From the NCBI GenBank assembly GCA_019912965.1, contig JAIOHM010000201.1, positions 25,022-89,021 of the forward strand: a stretch of 64,000 nt of DNA. Reading direction: 5' to 3'. This document shows positions 1 to 9,673 of this stretch, in pieces. The stretch is from Anaerolineae bacterium. Its GTDB lineage: Bacteria; Chloroflexota; Anaerolineae; Aggregatilineales; Phototrophicaceae. A program made the translations under genes and the position numbers. Under the pieces are notes generated by a model. It saw only the letters and a list, made by a program, of their open reading frames with translations, had not been told where the DNA came from and searched no databases. The first letter of the stretch is position 1, and the number at the start of each line of letters is the position of its first letter.

Positions 1-836
1 GCGGCTTCGACATCCGGCTGAATCCCTTCGATGAAATATTCTTTGGGGATACCAACTTTCAGTCCTTTGATGTCTCCGGTCAGTGCCTTGAGGTAATTGG
101 GAACCGGGGTTGGCATACTGGTGGAATCTAAAGGATCGTTCCCGGCGATGATTTGCAACAGGCGAGCGGTGTCTTCTACGCTGCGCGCCATCGGCCCCGC
201 GCCATCCAACGATGAACCGAAGGCGACCAATCCATAACGGGAGACGCGCCCGTAGCTGGGTTTGAGCGCAGCAATTCCGCAGAATGCGCCCGGCTGCCGG
301 ATACTGCCGCCCGTATCCGTGCCTAATGCGCCCATCGCCATGCCCGCGCTGACGGCTGCGGCACTGCCTCCACTGCTCCCGCCGGGGACGCGCTTGATAT
401 TCCAGGGATTGCGGGTGATGGTGTAGGCTGAATTTTCGGTGGATGAACCCATCGCAAATTCATCACAGTTGAGCTTGCCCAGAATGATCGCCCCGGCAGC
501 TTCCAGCCGTTCGACCACCGTTGCGGAATAAATCGGCCTGTAGCCTTTCAGGATTTTTGAGCCGCAGGTGGTTTCGATGCCTTTGGTGGAAAGTACATCC
601 TTGATCGCCAGCGGAATGCCGAGCAGGGCGCGATCATCACCAGCGGCGCGGGCAGTGTCGGCGGCTTCAGCAGCCTTCAGCGCATTATCCGCCGTGATGG
701 TCAGGTAGGCTTGCAGGGTTGGGTTGAGTTGTTCGATGCGCTGCAAATAGGCACGGGTGAGTTCGCCAGCGGTAATTTCCCGCTTCCGCAGTTTGTCCAA
801 CGCTTGTGTAATCGTCAGTTCGGTGAGTGGTGTCAT
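1..836 (-). CDS. gatA: Asp/Glu-tRNA amidotransferase subunit A (partial, C-terminus off window)
   Basis: This is the amidase subunit of the GatCAB complex, which converts Glu-tRNA(Gln) or Asp-tRNA(Asn) to the amide form in the cytoplasm. The first 278 codons are present, reading leftward from an ATG at 834-836; the rest lies beyond position 1. The amidase signature is visible: the catalytic Lys in IPLAIKDV near residue 80, NCDEFAMGSSTENSAY near residue 130, and the Gly/Ser-rich stretch PGGSSGGSAA near residue 155. The cis-Ser and nucleophile Ser follow in GTDTGGSIRQP. The N-terminus matches the usual GatA length, so the start is secure. The 120 bp to the next gene is a divergent promoter region. 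GatA is the best name over a generic amidase because of the FGSSLDGAGPMARSVED segment, but gatB/gatC are not in view. Confidence 0.93.
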   Translation of the reverse strand, partial: MTPLTELTITQALDKLRKREITAGELTRAYLQRIEQLNPTLQAYLTITADNALKAAEAADTARAAGDDRALLGIPLAIKDVLSTKGIETTCGSKILKGYRPIYSATVVERLEAAGAIILGKLNCDEFAMGSSTENSAYTITRNPWNIKRVPGGSSGGSAAAVSAGMAMGALGTDTGGSIRQPGAFCGIAALKPSYGRVSRYGLVAFGSSLDGAGPMARSVEDTARLLQIIAGNDPLDSTSMPTPVPNYLKALTGDIKGLKVGIPKEYFIEGIQPDVEA

Positions 837-956
837 GGGTGAATGTCTTTTGGATTCGTATTGATCGATACCGCGCAAAGTATAGCACAACTCGTTTGCG
901 GAGCATTCCCGTTTCTTGTGTAGAATCGGTTATCTGTGGATTACAGGTTAGATACC

Positions 957-2477
957 ATGCCGACAAATCGTGCTTTTTGGCGGGCGCTGAATGCCCTTGC
1001 CCATCCCATTTCGATTGTAGCGGTTATTACCCTGCTGTTTAATGACCATTGGCTGCGCTGGAATCATCCCTCATGGTTGACGGGCAAATTAGGCGATTTC
1101 ACATGGCTAATTTTCGCGCCGTTCGTGGCTGGATTGTTGTTCTCGTGGCTCATTCCGCGCCGCATCCAGCAGCATGAACGCATCCTCGGCATCGTTTCAA
1201 TAACCATAATCGGCTTATGGTTCGCCCTCGCCAAAACCGTTCCGCTGGTTCACGGTCTGACGACAACTGCTTGGGAAAATATCGTTGGCTGGCAGGGCAC
1301 ATTACGGATGGACGCCACCGATTTATTCACTTTGCCTGCACTGTGGATAAGCTGGCAGATATGGAATTGTGTACCCAATACCGCGCTCAACCTGCGCCCC
1401 ATCGGCTATGTTATCTTCGGCTTGGCAATTGTGAGCACGCTGGCAAATTCTCCGCCCCCAATCGATTTGGGCATTCATTGCGTGTTAAAAAGTGACAATC
1501 AACTTTTTGCTATCAGTATCTATTCTTATGGACAAAGGATATTTTCTAGCGATGATGGTGGCTTAAGTTGGCGTTCCTACACTAGAGAACGCCCATTGGA
1601 AATAGACCAGATCTGTTCCCTAGAGGATCAAACAGGTTTTGAGATACCCAATTCGACAATTCAATATCGTTGGCAACCAGACGAGCGAATCGAGCAATCG
1701 CTTGACGATGGAAATAGCTGGACAACGGTCTATGACTTGATCGAGAACAGGCAGGAGGTTCGAGAGGAATATCATCAATTTAAAAGTGCATCAGACTATA
1801 GCCCTTCAGTGATAATTGCTCCTACCCCACTGAGTGCCTTGTTTGATCCAGATAGCGGCAATATGCTGTTTGCAATGGGGTGGAATGGCATTTTGCTAAA
1901 GACATCCGCCGGAGAATGGAAATGGGTTGCGGTGGGTTCGTATCGCTTGGACGATATTTACAGATTCGATCAAGTTCCGTCGATTTTGTTCTTCCAATTG
2001 ATCTTGGCTGCAATCCTCATCTTGCTCGTCCTTGTCACTTTTGCAACCTATATTCAGGAGAACAGATGGAATGTTCAGGAATATTTGGTATCCATTTGTT
2101 GGATAGCGTGGATGTGGCCGCTTGTCGCTACAATGTCCATTTTTGATTTTTATCAAAACACATTTCTAATCATTGTTGTCTTGATTACTATTTCTTGCGG
2201 CCTTTTGATGACCTTTGTTCTGACAATCGCTTCAATTCCGGTCTTTTGGCGCTACCGTAAAGAACTCAAAATAGCCCTACTGATTGGTTTAATCGCAGCC
2301 TTTTTGTACCTGTTCCCGCTGATTATCTGGACGCAGGGAACGATCCCGCGCTATTCAACCGCAGCAACTTTTTCTTTTCTTTTGGTGATTTCTGGTGCGT
2401 TGGCGGGCTTTCATCATTATCAGCGGCTCTATCCACCCAAAAAGAAAAAGAAGGCCGAAGAATTAGTTGAGAGATAA
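957..2477 (+). CDS. Polytopic membrane protein with Asp-box (BNR-like) insert, copy 1
   Basis: Function unknown. The protein has about five hydrophobic segments in the first 170 residues, then a soluble domain of about 170 residues, then about five more hydrophobic segments. The soluble part contains Asp-box (BNR) motifs of the form S-x-D-x-G-x-x-W: SSDDGGLSW and SLDDGNSW. These motifs are typical of beta-propeller hairpins, but only two are clear. The start at 957 (MPTNRAFW) is preferred over an in-frame GTG at 936 because the tandem paralogue just downstream starts at the same place in the same ACCATGCCGAC context. The stop is 9 bp from that paralogue, so they are probably co-transcribed. 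The C-terminus ends in a Lys-rich tail. A role as a membrane sensor is inference only. Confidence 0.8.
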   Translation: MPTNRAFWRALNALAHPISIVAVITLLFNDHWLRWNHPSWLTGKLGDFTWLIFAPFVAGLLFSWLIPRRIQQHERILGIVSITIIGLWFALAKTVPLVHGLTTTAWENIVGWQGTLRMDATDLFTLPALWISWQIWNCVPNTALNLRPIGYVIFGLAIVSTLANSPPPIDLGIHCVLKSDNQLFAISIYSYGQRIFSSDDGGLSWRSYTRERPLEIDQICSLEDQTGFEIPNSTIQYRWQPDERIEQSLDDGNSWTTVYDLIENRQEVREEYHQFKSASDYSPSVIIAPTPLSALFDPDSGNMLFAMGWNGILLKTSAGEWKWVAVGSYRLDDIYRFDQVPSILFFQLILAAILILLVLVTFATYIQENRWNVQEYLVSICWIAWMWPLVATMSIFDFYQNTFLIIVVLITISCGLLMTFVLTIASIPVFWRYRKELKIALLIGLIAAFLYLFPLIIWTQGTIPRYSTAATFSFLLVISGALAGFHHYQRLYPPKKKKKAEELVER

Positions 2478-2486
2478 AACCATACC

Positions 2487-4016
2487 ATGCCGACGAATCA
2501 TGCTTTTTGGCGTTCACTGAATGCCCTCGCCCATCCCATCTCTATCGTCGCAGTCATTACCTTGCTATTCAACGATCATTGGCTGCGCTGGAATTATCCC
2601 TCGTGGCTGACGGGCAAACTGGGCGATTTCACATGGCTGATTTTCGCTCCGTTCGTAGCAGGGTTATTTTTCGCGTGGCTGATTCCGCGCCGGATTCGGC
2701 AGCATGAGCGCATCGTCGGTATCGTTTCAATCATCGTGATCGGTTTGTGGTTTGCCCTCGCCAAAACGATACCACTGGTTCACAGCCTGACGACCACTGC
2801 TTGGGAAAGCATCATCGGCTGGCAGGGCACATTACGCATGGATGCTACCGATTTGCTGACCTTGCCCGCATTGTTGGTCAGTTGGTGGATATGGAATCGT
2901 GTACCCAATTCTGCGCTCAATCTGCGGCCAATTGGCTATGTCATGTTCGGGCTGGCAATTGTGGGCACACTGGCAAATTCTCCCCCATCAACCGATTTTG
3001 GCATTCGCTGTGTGTTGCAGAACGACCAGCGACTTTTTGCCATCAGTTTGGATGGTTACTATGTGCACGGGATATTCTCTAGTAACGATGGTGGTTTAAG
3101 CTGGGATAACGAGCTTGATGAGCCAAAGAGTCAAAGAGGTTTGAGTTGCCGAAATCATCTTGGAAAGACCGGTAGCTTTGAATTTATCTATCCTAGTGAT
3201 GCCAATATTCGCTATCGTTTTCAACAAGCCTTGAGCATAGAAAAATCTACAGATGGTGGGCAGATGTGGACATTAGAATATGATCTGTCGGAATTCGGGC
3301 AAGATATTCGACGTCATGGTCTAGAACAACGGCAAAAATATTTGGGAACATTTATTGTCATTAACCCCGGCCCATTTCACGCCCTTATTGACAAACCCAC
3401 TGGCAATCTGGTTGTTGCAATGGGGCACGATGGCGTTTTAGTACGCACAAATGATGGTCAATGGCAGTGGGTGCGAGTGGGGCCATATGCCTATCTTGAG
3501 AGAGACGATTATCCAAGATTCTCTATTGAGTTGATGGCTTATGAGATTGGTCTGGCAGTCGTTTTTGGTTTACTGATGTGGATGACATTAATCAAAAACC
3601 GACCACCTGACGATTTGGCTATCATGGGGATTGGCATTTTGTGGTTGTTCTGGGCAGTTTGTGTTGAGGGTGCGCCCTATAAGTGGAATTCAACGGGATT
3701 CCTTGATATAAGATATTTCTCAATTTTCCTCCTCCTTTTTGTAGGTTCCATTAGCTTGATCTTCGTCGTTAGAACCCTTGCCAATATTGTTCAGCACAAG
3801 GTAGAGCGACGCAAATTAATGCGAATACTCATATTGATATTCGCCAGTATGCTGATCTTTTTCTTCCCCTACATATTGTGGATACAGGGAACAATTCCCG
3901 CATATTATGTTGCTACCCGATTTGCTTTGCTGCTGGCGATTTTATGCGCCTTTGCAGCCAATCAGTATCTCAAAAGGCTGTATCCGATTCAGGACAAGGA
4001 AGCAGTAAATAGCTAA
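2487..4016 (+). CDS. Polytopic membrane protein with Asp-box (BNR-like) insert, copy 2
   Basis: Tandem paralogue of the preceding gene, 509 residues, with the same architecture: N-terminal membrane block, extramembrane domain with Asp-boxes (SSNDGGLSW and STDGGQMW), and C-terminal membrane block. The first 170 or so residues are almost identical to copy 1. The middle and C-terminal parts share only scattered identities, such as the Asp-boxes, a GTIP motif near the last membrane segment and a KRLYP/QRLYP ending. This mosaic pattern suggests recent duplication with gene conversion of the N-terminal half, or selection for divergence in the exposed domain. The start is an ATG in the same context as copy 1. 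Function unknown. Confidence 0.8.
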   Translation: MPTNHAFWRSLNALAHPISIVAVITLLFNDHWLRWNYPSWLTGKLGDFTWLIFAPFVAGLFFAWLIPRRIRQHERIVGIVSIIVIGLWFALAKTIPLVHSLTTTAWESIIGWQGTLRMDATDLLTLPALLVSWWIWNRVPNSALNLRPIGYVMFGLAIVGTLANSPPSTDFGIRCVLQNDQRLFAISLDGYYVHGIFSSNDGGLSWDNELDEPKSQRGLSCRNHLGKTGSFEFIYPSDANIRYRFQQALSIEKSTDGGQMWTLEYDLSEFGQDIRRHGLEQRQKYLGTFIVINPGPFHALIDKPTGNLVVAMGHDGVLVRTNDGQWQWVRVGPYAYLERDDYPRFSIELMAYEIGLAVVFGLLMWMTLIKNRPPDDLAIMGIGILWLFWAVCVEGAPYKWNSTGFLDIRYFSIFLLLFVGSISLIFVVRTLANIVQHKVERRKLMRILILIFASMLIFFFPYILWIQGTIPAYYVATRFALLLAILCAFAANQYLKRLYPIQDKEAVNS

Positions 4017-4171
4017 AACCCCGGTATTGCGCCTGGCAGTTGGCGGAAGGCGTAGTGTTTTTCGCGGCTGCCGTGTGAAACCGGGGCTTGGGCAAGCGGT
4101 ATAAGTCATCAACAGAATACAGGTGGGATAACACTTTTCTCAGGATTTTCGGTGGACAATGCAGCAGGAAT

Positions 4172-4206
4172 AAAAAAGGGGCACAGTTGTGGACTGTACC
4201 CCTTTT
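4172..4206 (-). terminator. Rho-independent terminator (bidirectional)
   Basis: AAAAGGGG then ACAGT, a TGTGG loop, ACTGT then CCCCTTTT, with one C/A mismatch. The A-run on the left gives a T-run on the minus strand after the SH3 gene that ends at 4229. The T-run on the right could also stop transcription from 4016. Confidence 0.75.
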
Positions 4207-4228
4207 GAGATTTACCCCTTAACGCAGG

Positions 4229-4963
4229 TTAGGGCGCTGAAGTGGGTTGTGGGGTGGCTGTCGTGGGCGGTAGGTCAGTCGGTGCTGGTGGTTCGGTAGG
4301 GCTTACCGAGTTCCCCGCCTGATCGTACATGGTAACCGTATCGATGTTACCCTGTGAGAAGAACACGACGCCCGACGAAATCCAGCCAACCTGATCGTTG
4401 TAGCTTACCTGCACCCAATTGCTGGTGACGTTACGCCCAATGACCGTTAGTTGGGTATTGAACGGGATAACCAGCAGCACATCCGCATCAGTGAACGGCG
4501 CTACACGCAGATTAGCATTGCCGCGGGTGACCACAATCACCTCATCAAGCAGGTTAACATTCGCCTGATTAGCGGTTTGCGCCAGGATTGCGGTAGCTCC
4601 GGCTTCTGCTTCCGGCGCGGTGCTTACATCACCCGTCACCTCAACCAATGCCTCGGAGACCCAGCCTTCTTGTCCATTGAAGTTAATGCGGAGCCATGTA
4701 CCATCGGCGAGACGACCAGTAATATCAACGGCGTCTCCAATGCCGAGCTGCCCCAATTTGGTATAGCGTGTGCTGGGGCCGCTGCGAACATTGATACGGA
4801 AATTGGCGGTAGCGAACAAACCAGTTGTGGCTTGCTGTACCTGTGTTGTCGAAGGTTGGTCAGTTGGCGGAATAGGTGTAGATGTTTGCGCCATCACTGG
4901 AATGCTCAGGGCAAACACGACACACATTACCAGACCCATCACGACTACTTGCTTACGACTCAT
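4229..4963 (-). CDS. Secreted protein with two SH3b domains and Pro/Thr-rich tail
   Basis: A 244-residue exported protein. It has a signal peptide with a hydrophobic core (VVVMGLVMCVVFALSIPVMA) ending before Gln27. Two bacterial SH3 domains follow, at about residues 50-110 (FRINVRSGPSTRYTKLGQL, then GQEGWVSEALVEV) and 135-200 (NANLRVAPFTDADVLLVIP, then DQVGWISSGVVFF). It ends in a Pro/Thr-rich tail of about 40 residues. SH3b domains usually bind cell-wall or cell-surface polymers. There is no catalytic domain, so a wall-binding or adaptor role is inferred. A good Shine-Dalgarno (AAGGAG) precedes the ATG. Many neighbours in this window carry similar SH3b pairs, but no operon partner is evident here. 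Confidence 0.85.
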   Translation of the reverse strand: MSRKQVVVMGLVMCVVFALSIPVMAQTSTPIPPTDQPSTTQVQQATTGLFATANFRINVRSGPSTRYTKLGQLGIGDAVDITGRLADGTWLRINFNGQEGWVSEALVEVTGDVSTAPEAEAGATAILAQTANQANVNLLDEVIVVTRGNANLRVAPFTDADVLLVIPFNTQLTVIGRNVTSNWVQVSYNDQVGWISSGVVFFSQGNIDTVTMYDQAGNSVSPTEPPAPTDLPPTTATPQPTSAP

Positions 4964-5206
4964 CTTGTTTCTCCTTCCGATAAACCGGACGGAAAGCAGT
5001 CTACAAAATGTAAATTAGTAGATCGTTAGCCAGAATGTAATTTAAGGACGATAGTACTGCGCACTTAATTACTTCTCATATTTCAAGGCTATGATTTTTA
5101 GCTTGCAATCCCACATCTTTAATGGGTTTCTCCTCTGGGATTAATCATTCTATCAGCAATATCAGCGGCTTTTTTGCCATCTGAATCAGGAACTTTCACC
5201 TGAATC

Positions 5207-5238
5207 AAAAAGGGCGAATGCCTATCAGCATCCGCCCT
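5207..5238 (-). terminator. Terminator after the di-heme peroxidase fusion gene
   Basis: Stem GGGCGaATGC / GCATcCGCCC with a six-base loop (5212-5237). On the minus strand it is followed by T5. It sits 25 bp past the stop codon at 5263. Confidence 0.75.
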
Positions 5239-5262
5239 CACAGGTCAACCAGCGACTATCGA

Positions 5263-7509
5263 CTACAACAACAGCCCAATCACAATATCGTACAACCGCC
5301 ACAACCCGCGTTTGGCTGGGTCAGGCCAATTCCGTCCCGGCAGAACGGGCGGGAACATATTTGCTCCCGGTTCGTCGAAGGAATTATTCCATCCCTCGCC
5401 CGTCCACATCACATCCGCACCACTCAGGCCGAGGTCTTTCACCATGCCCTGTGCGTCATAACCGTTGTTCTCATAGATGTTATCGTGAATCCAGTTGTTC
5501 TCTGGCAGGGGGCCGAGGTCGAACACGGTATCCCGGTCATACAGGCTGTACAGGCTGGTCAGCGCCACACCGAAGGTCTGATTACCCCGGATGGTATTCC
5601 CAAAAACCTCAGTGTTATCGGCGGTCATAATCATGATGCCCGCACCCGGTGGCACTTTACCCACCGTTGAATTGGGCGCACCGAAGTTGGGATGATTATT
5701 GTTCTCAATCAGGTTGTTGTATACCCGTGTGTTATAACCCACTTTGCTGGGATTATTCGGCAGCAGGAACACCAGAATACCGCCTGTATTGTTATAGGCG
5801 TGGTTATCGTAAACCTCGGCATTGGTGCTGTTTTCAATCTCAATGCCCGTCACGTTCTCGAACACTTCGTTGTTCCGCACGATGATCGGGCCGCGACTTT
5901 GGCCGACGTAAATTCCGGCGTCCGCGATGCCGGAAACCACCGTATTTTCGATCAGCACATTGGTGGTCTCGACCGGATACAGGCCGTATAACCCGGCGTC
6001 CTGAATAATGAGATCGCGGTAAACCACGTTCTCCGCCCCGGTCGTCAGCACCCCGTTGCCAATCGTGTTCTTGATGCCGAAGCCTTCCAGTGTGAAGTCA
6101 TTGCCTGTCGTGTTAAAGCCATCGCTCAGAATTTTCTGCCCATCAATCCACGGGCGTTCGTCGCCGTTCACGATGCCCCGAATCGTCAGGTTTGGCACAT
6201 CCACGTATACCGTCTCGTGATACACACCCGGCTCGACCAGCACCGTATCTCCCGGCAGTGCTTGGTCAACGCCTGCTTGAATCGATGTTCCCGCCTGCAC
6301 GGTGATGGTTTGGGGTTCGCGCGCTTCCCCGGCCACAAACGGTGCGGCTGTCGAACGCTCCACCAAATCGCGTGCCGGATTCTCCTGATGTTCAACCACA
6401 GGTAATCCCGATGGTACGGATTCGGGAATGCTGATCATGTCCGCTGGTTCTTCCGTCAGCGCGTACAGGAACGCGATCAAATCGCTGGTCTGCTGCTCGG
6501 TCAGCGTGAATCCTTGCAGGAATTCATCCTGCGTAATCTCGACGCCGAAAGCTGGCCCGCCGCCCTTCGCATAAAAATCGACCACTTCTTCCAGAGTCGT
6601 GAACACGCCATTATGCATGTATGGGGCAGAAAGCGCCACATTACGCAAGCCGGGTGTGCGGAAAGCCCGCGTTGCATCCGGCCCATTGACGATTTCCACC
6701 TGCCCAAGATCAGGATTTTCCGGGTTAATATCCGGCACGCCCAACACATTGAATGTATTGTTGGTGAAGGTCGGCCACGCATGGCACTCAAAGCACCGCG
6801 TTTGTGCGCTGCGGAATACATCGAAGCCGCGCCGCTGTGCTGGAGTTAGCGCGTTAAAATCCCCCTGCGCGAACTGGTCAAACGGCGAATTCTCGCTCAA
6901 AATCGTGCGCTCAAAAGTCGCAATAGCTGTCGCCACGTTTTCCGCTGTGACGCCATCTTCAAACGCCGCGCCGAACAATTCCGCATATTCCGGAATCGCC
7001 TGAAGCTGACTGACCATCTCCTCCAGATTTGCGCCCATCTCGTCTTCGTTCGTCAGCGGGACGAGCATCTGTTCTTCCAACGATTTCGCCCGCCCATCCC
7101 AAAACAGGCTGGTTGCATAGGCCACATTCCATAGCGAAGGCGCATTCCGGCGTAAATCTTCTCCGTGTGCGTTCTGCGCGACGGGTAGCCCATCGCTAAA
7201 GCCCATATCCGGGTGATGACAGCTTGCACACGATAGATCATCATTAGCGGAAAGCACCGGATCATAAAAGAGTATCTTGCCTAGCGCGGCTTGATTTTCA
7301 TCAACAGCGGGCAGTTCCGGCCAGACAGCCTGTAACCCGGTGGTGGATTCTTCACCTTGTCGTGCGCCACCGCCTTGTTGTTCCAATGGAATGGGCGTGT
7401 CTTCCGGCGCGGGCAGGAAGGCAAAGGCGGAGGCAATCACACAGATAAAGAGCAGGGGGATGCCGAGCAGATAACGGCATCCGATACGGCGTCGATTCGG
7501 TTGTGTCAT
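5263..7509 (-). CDS. Di-heme cytochrome c peroxidase-like / right-handed beta-helix fusion protein
   Basis: A two-part exported protein of 748 residues. After an N-terminal hydrophobic signal or anchor (residues 13-31), residues 65-350 form a MauG/CcpA-type di-heme domain. It has CASCH at 94-98, CFECH at 239-243, the family motif LGKILFYDPVLSANDDLSC, and a likely distal ligand region PYMHNG near 298. Residues about 395-690 are a parallel beta-helix with NosD-like repeats (many N-x-I/V-x-x-N-x-V turns). The family reduces peroxide or oxidises a partner using electrons from small cytochromes; beta-helices often bind or cleave polysaccharide. Both in one chain is unusual. It lies 108 bp downstream of a PQQ-type sugar dehydrogenase on the same strand, suggesting a periplasmic redox set. 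Shine-Dalgarno GAGGGA precedes the ATG. Confidence 0.85.
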   Translation of the reverse strand: MTQPNRRRIGCRYLLGIPLLFICVIASAFAFLPAPEDTPIPLEQQGGGARQGEESTTGLQAVWPELPAVDENQAALGKILFYDPVLSANDDLSCASCHHPDMGFSDGLPVAQNAHGEDLRRNAPSLWNVAYATSLFWDGRAKSLEEQMLVPLTNEDEMGANLEEMVSQLQAIPEYAELFGAAFEDGVTAENVATAIATFERTILSENSPFDQFAQGDFNALTPAQRRGFDVFRSAQTRCFECHAWPTFTNNTFNVLGVPDINPENPDLGQVEIVNGPDATRAFRTPGLRNVALSAPYMHNGVFTTLEEVVDFYAKGGGPAFGVEITQDEFLQGFTLTEQQTSDLIAFLYALTEEPADMISIPESVPSGLPVVEHQENPARDLVERSTAAPFVAGEAREPQTITVQAGTSIQAGVDQALPGDTVLVEPGVYHETVYVDVPNLTIRGIVNGDERPWIDGQKILSDGFNTTGNDFTLEGFGIKNTIGNGVLTTGAENVVYRDLIIQDAGLYGLYPVETTNVLIENTVVSGIADAGIYVGQSRGPIIVRNNEVFENVTGIEIENSTNAEVYDNHAYNNTGGILVFLLPNNPSKVGYNTRVYNNLIENNNHPNFGAPNSTVGKVPPGAGIMIMTADNTEVFGNTIRGNQTFGVALTSLYSLYDRDTVFDLGPLPENNWIHDNIYENNGYDAQGMVKDLGLSGADVMWTGEGWNNSFDEPGANMFPPVLPGRNWPDPAKRGLWRLYDIVIGLLL

Positions 7510-7617
7510 AAAATTTCCCTCAAAAACTGAAATAGTTAATGGTACATAGTTGTGAACGCAAAAAGTCTACCATATTTGGATGAAGGAAAACTGTATATTG
7601 TTGTGATAATTAGCCTT

Positions 7618-8712
7618 TCAGGTGTTGCCAATAATCCGGTAAATGCCGCCGGGATCGGTGAAGTACAGCGCCCCATCCGTCCCAACCGTCACATCAATCC
7701 GGCAGAAATATTCGCCTAAATCAACCTGTTCCATCCTCTCAACCGCCGTGCGGCTTTCGTCCAGCAGTACACGCTGCATCGTCCCGCTGTTCCATTCGCA
7801 GAAGAAAATCTGCCCCTCCCAATCCGGGAACATCGTCCCCACATAAACGGTGATGCCCGTCATGCCCACCGTTGGACTCAGGGAAAGCATCGGCGGCGTA
7901 TAATCGGGCAAATCAAGCGGCTCCATGCCAAAACATTTTTCGCCGTAATCTGGCCCCCAACCGTAATTTTTCCCCGGCAAAATCAGATTGATTTCATCAT
8001 CGCACTTGAATCCGTTTTCGCTCCCAAAAAGCGCATCCCCAAACGGATCGAAGGTGAAAGCGAATGTATTCCGCAGGCCATAAGCATAAATACTGCTGTC
8101 AGGAAATGGATTATCCGGCGCGGGTACAAGCCCATCTTCTGTAACTTCAAAGCGATGGATTTTGCCGGGAATGACGCTCAAATCCTGTGCGTTCGCCGCA
8201 TCGCCATAATCCCCAAACGAAACATACAGCAATCCATCTGCATCGAAGTGAATGCCGCCCCCGTTATGTTTCAGTTCCCCGTTGGTGATCGGCACACTGA
8301 GCATCACCTCCGGGTCACTGCCGACGCCATTTTCTTCATGAAAGCGCACTATTTGATTTGCAGGCCAATCGCTGCTGGTTCCCGGCGCAGTGTGTACCGC
8401 CCAGATCATCCCGTTTTCAGCATAATTCGGATCAAGCGTGATGCCCAACAACCCGCGTTCGACCAATGAATCGCTCGGCAGATTAATCACCGCATCAGGC
8501 TGGGTACGCCCATCAGCATTGATAACCCGCACATTTCCGGTGGCTTTCTCGGTGTAAAACAACCGTCCATCCAGCGCAAAGACCAGTGAAACCGGATAAT
8601 TCGCCAGCGCATAACGTTCAACTGTATACGAAACATCTGTCTCTTGCGCGAATCCCGGCGAGACAAGCAAGACTATCCAAAGGAGCAGCATTCCAGTGAA
8701 AACACTTTGCAT
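7618..8712 (-). CDS. PQQ-dependent aldose sugar dehydrogenase-like protein (GSDH family)
   Basis: An exported six-bladed beta-propeller of the glucose/sorbosone dehydrogenase family (YliI-like), 364 residues. The signal peptide ends near FAQ (residue 23). Family motifs are HNGGGIHFDADGLLYVSFGD around residue 150 and IYAYGLRNTFAFTFDP near 210. NLILPGKNYGWGPDYG, near 240, is typical of the PQQ-binding face. The expected activity is oxidation of sugars or aldehydes at the cell surface with electrons passed to cytochromes. The gene sits 33 bp after a GNAT gene and upstream of the di-heme fusion, with two cytochrome-type genes further upstream. No PQQ biosynthesis genes are in the window, so cofactor use is unproven. 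Confidence 0.85.
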   Translation of the reverse strand: MQSVFTGMLLLWIVLLVSPGFAQETDVSYTVERYALANYPVSLVFALDGRLFYTEKATGNVRVINADGRTQPDAVINLPSDSLVERGLLGITLDPNYAENGMIWAVHTAPGTSSDWPANQIVRFHEENGVGSDPEVMLSVPITNGELKHNGGGIHFDADGLLYVSFGDYGDAANAQDLSVIPGKIHRFEVTEDGLVPAPDNPFPDSSIYAYGLRNTFAFTFDPFGDALFGSENGFKCDDEINLILPGKNYGWGPDYGEKCFGMEPLDLPDYTPPMLSLSPTVGMTGITVYVGTMFPDWEGQIFFCEWNSGTMQRVLLDESRTAVERMEQVDLGEYFCRIDVTVGTDGALYFTDPGGIYRIIGNT

Positions 8713-8746
8713 TGAGAACTACACTTCCATTCCATCAAAGAGATTG

Positions 8747-9673
8747 TTATTCCATGTCGAAGGCCGACGGCCAAACGGGACGTCCCGGCAGTCGTTCACC
8801 TGCCTGAAGCCGTGCGTAGAATTCATCAAATGGGCTAGGCGCAAGTCGGCAGGCCATCCCCGCATCCCACGCTTTAACTGCTGTGCCGCTGAACGCACTG
8901 GCTGAAGCCGAGTAGGGATGTAAGGGTAGCATAATCGAGGGCAGGCCATGCCCAATATCAGCCGCCATTAATTGGGCAATGTGTGCATCTTGTGCCAAAA
9001 ATAGAAGGGGTCTGCCCGGTTCAGTGGTCTTGATGCGTGTATAACCCACCACCCGGTCATAGTGTAAATAAACCCGTGCTTGAATCAACGGATTCGGACT
9101 GAGCCAATCCGCCAATGAGTCGCCGGGGACTATCGCAAAATCGACGTTGCCCTCTTCATGCAGCCATAATTTGCGAAGAACAGGTACATCCTTTTGCACT
9201 GGGGCGCGTGTCGGCAAATTGGCGTTCAACCCGCCCACTACGGGCAGGGGTTGAATCGGAACATTGACGGATGCCTCTCCATAAACATGGGTATGATAGC
9301 CAAAGCGTGGATAGTAGGTTGGATGCCCCAGCAAAAAACTGAGTGCATAACCTTTGTTCTGCGCGATCTCGTGCCCAAATTGAATGAGCGCCACGCCAAT
9401 ACCTTTACGCTGATGCGCCGGGTCAACCGCAATCGGCGCGAGGTTGACCGCTTTTACATCCTGTCCCATCAGCCGAATCGTCTGGGGCGAAAACAGAACG
9501 TGACCCACAACTTCGCCATCAATTTCCGCGACCAGCGAAAGTTCCGGGTCAAAACCTGTTCGCTGGCGGTGGAGCGCCACAATCAATGCCTCCGCCAAAC
9601 GCTCATCGAACGCGCGGATATTCACCTCCGCAATAGCAGCATAATCCTGAACTTTTTCAGGCCGAATGTTCAT
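8747..9673 (-). CDS. GNAT family N-acetyltransferase
   Basis: An acetyl-CoA-dependent N-acetyltransferase of 308 residues. The N-terminal half is a classic GNAT fold of the YhbS type: DGEVVGHVLFSP, NLAPIAVDPAHQRKGIG (the Q/R-x-x-G-x-G/A acyl-CoA loop) and GHPTYYPRFGYHTH. The C-terminal half (about 150-308) looks like a second, degenerate GNAT domain or substrate domain, with EGNVDFAIVPGDSL and a ligand-like WDAGMACRL segment. The substrate is unknown. Its first 17 bp overlap the end of the heme-copper-oxidase-like gene, so it belongs to the same leftward transcript, although its biochemical link to the redox genes is unclear. Confidence 0.87.
   Translation of the reverse strand: MNIRPEKVQDYAAIAEVNIRAFDERLAEALIVALHRQRTGFDPELSLVAEIDGEVVGHVLFSPQTIRLMGQDVKAVNLAPIAVDPAHQRKGIGVALIQFGHEIAQNKGYALSFLLGHPTYYPRFGYHTHVYGEASVNVPIQPLPVVGGLNANLPTRAPVQKDVPVLRKLWLHEEGNVDFAIVPGDSLADWLSPNPLIQARVYLHYDRVVGYTRIKTTEPGRPLLFLAQDAHIAQLMAADIGHGLPSIMLPLHPYSASASAFSGTAVKAWDAGMACRLAPSPFDEFYARLQAGERLPGRPVWPSAFDME

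Noticed and set aside
5649..6900. Plus-strand open frames inside the di-heme/beta-helix gene
   Set aside because: No ribosome sites and no family resemblance; they oppose a gene with clear heme motifs.
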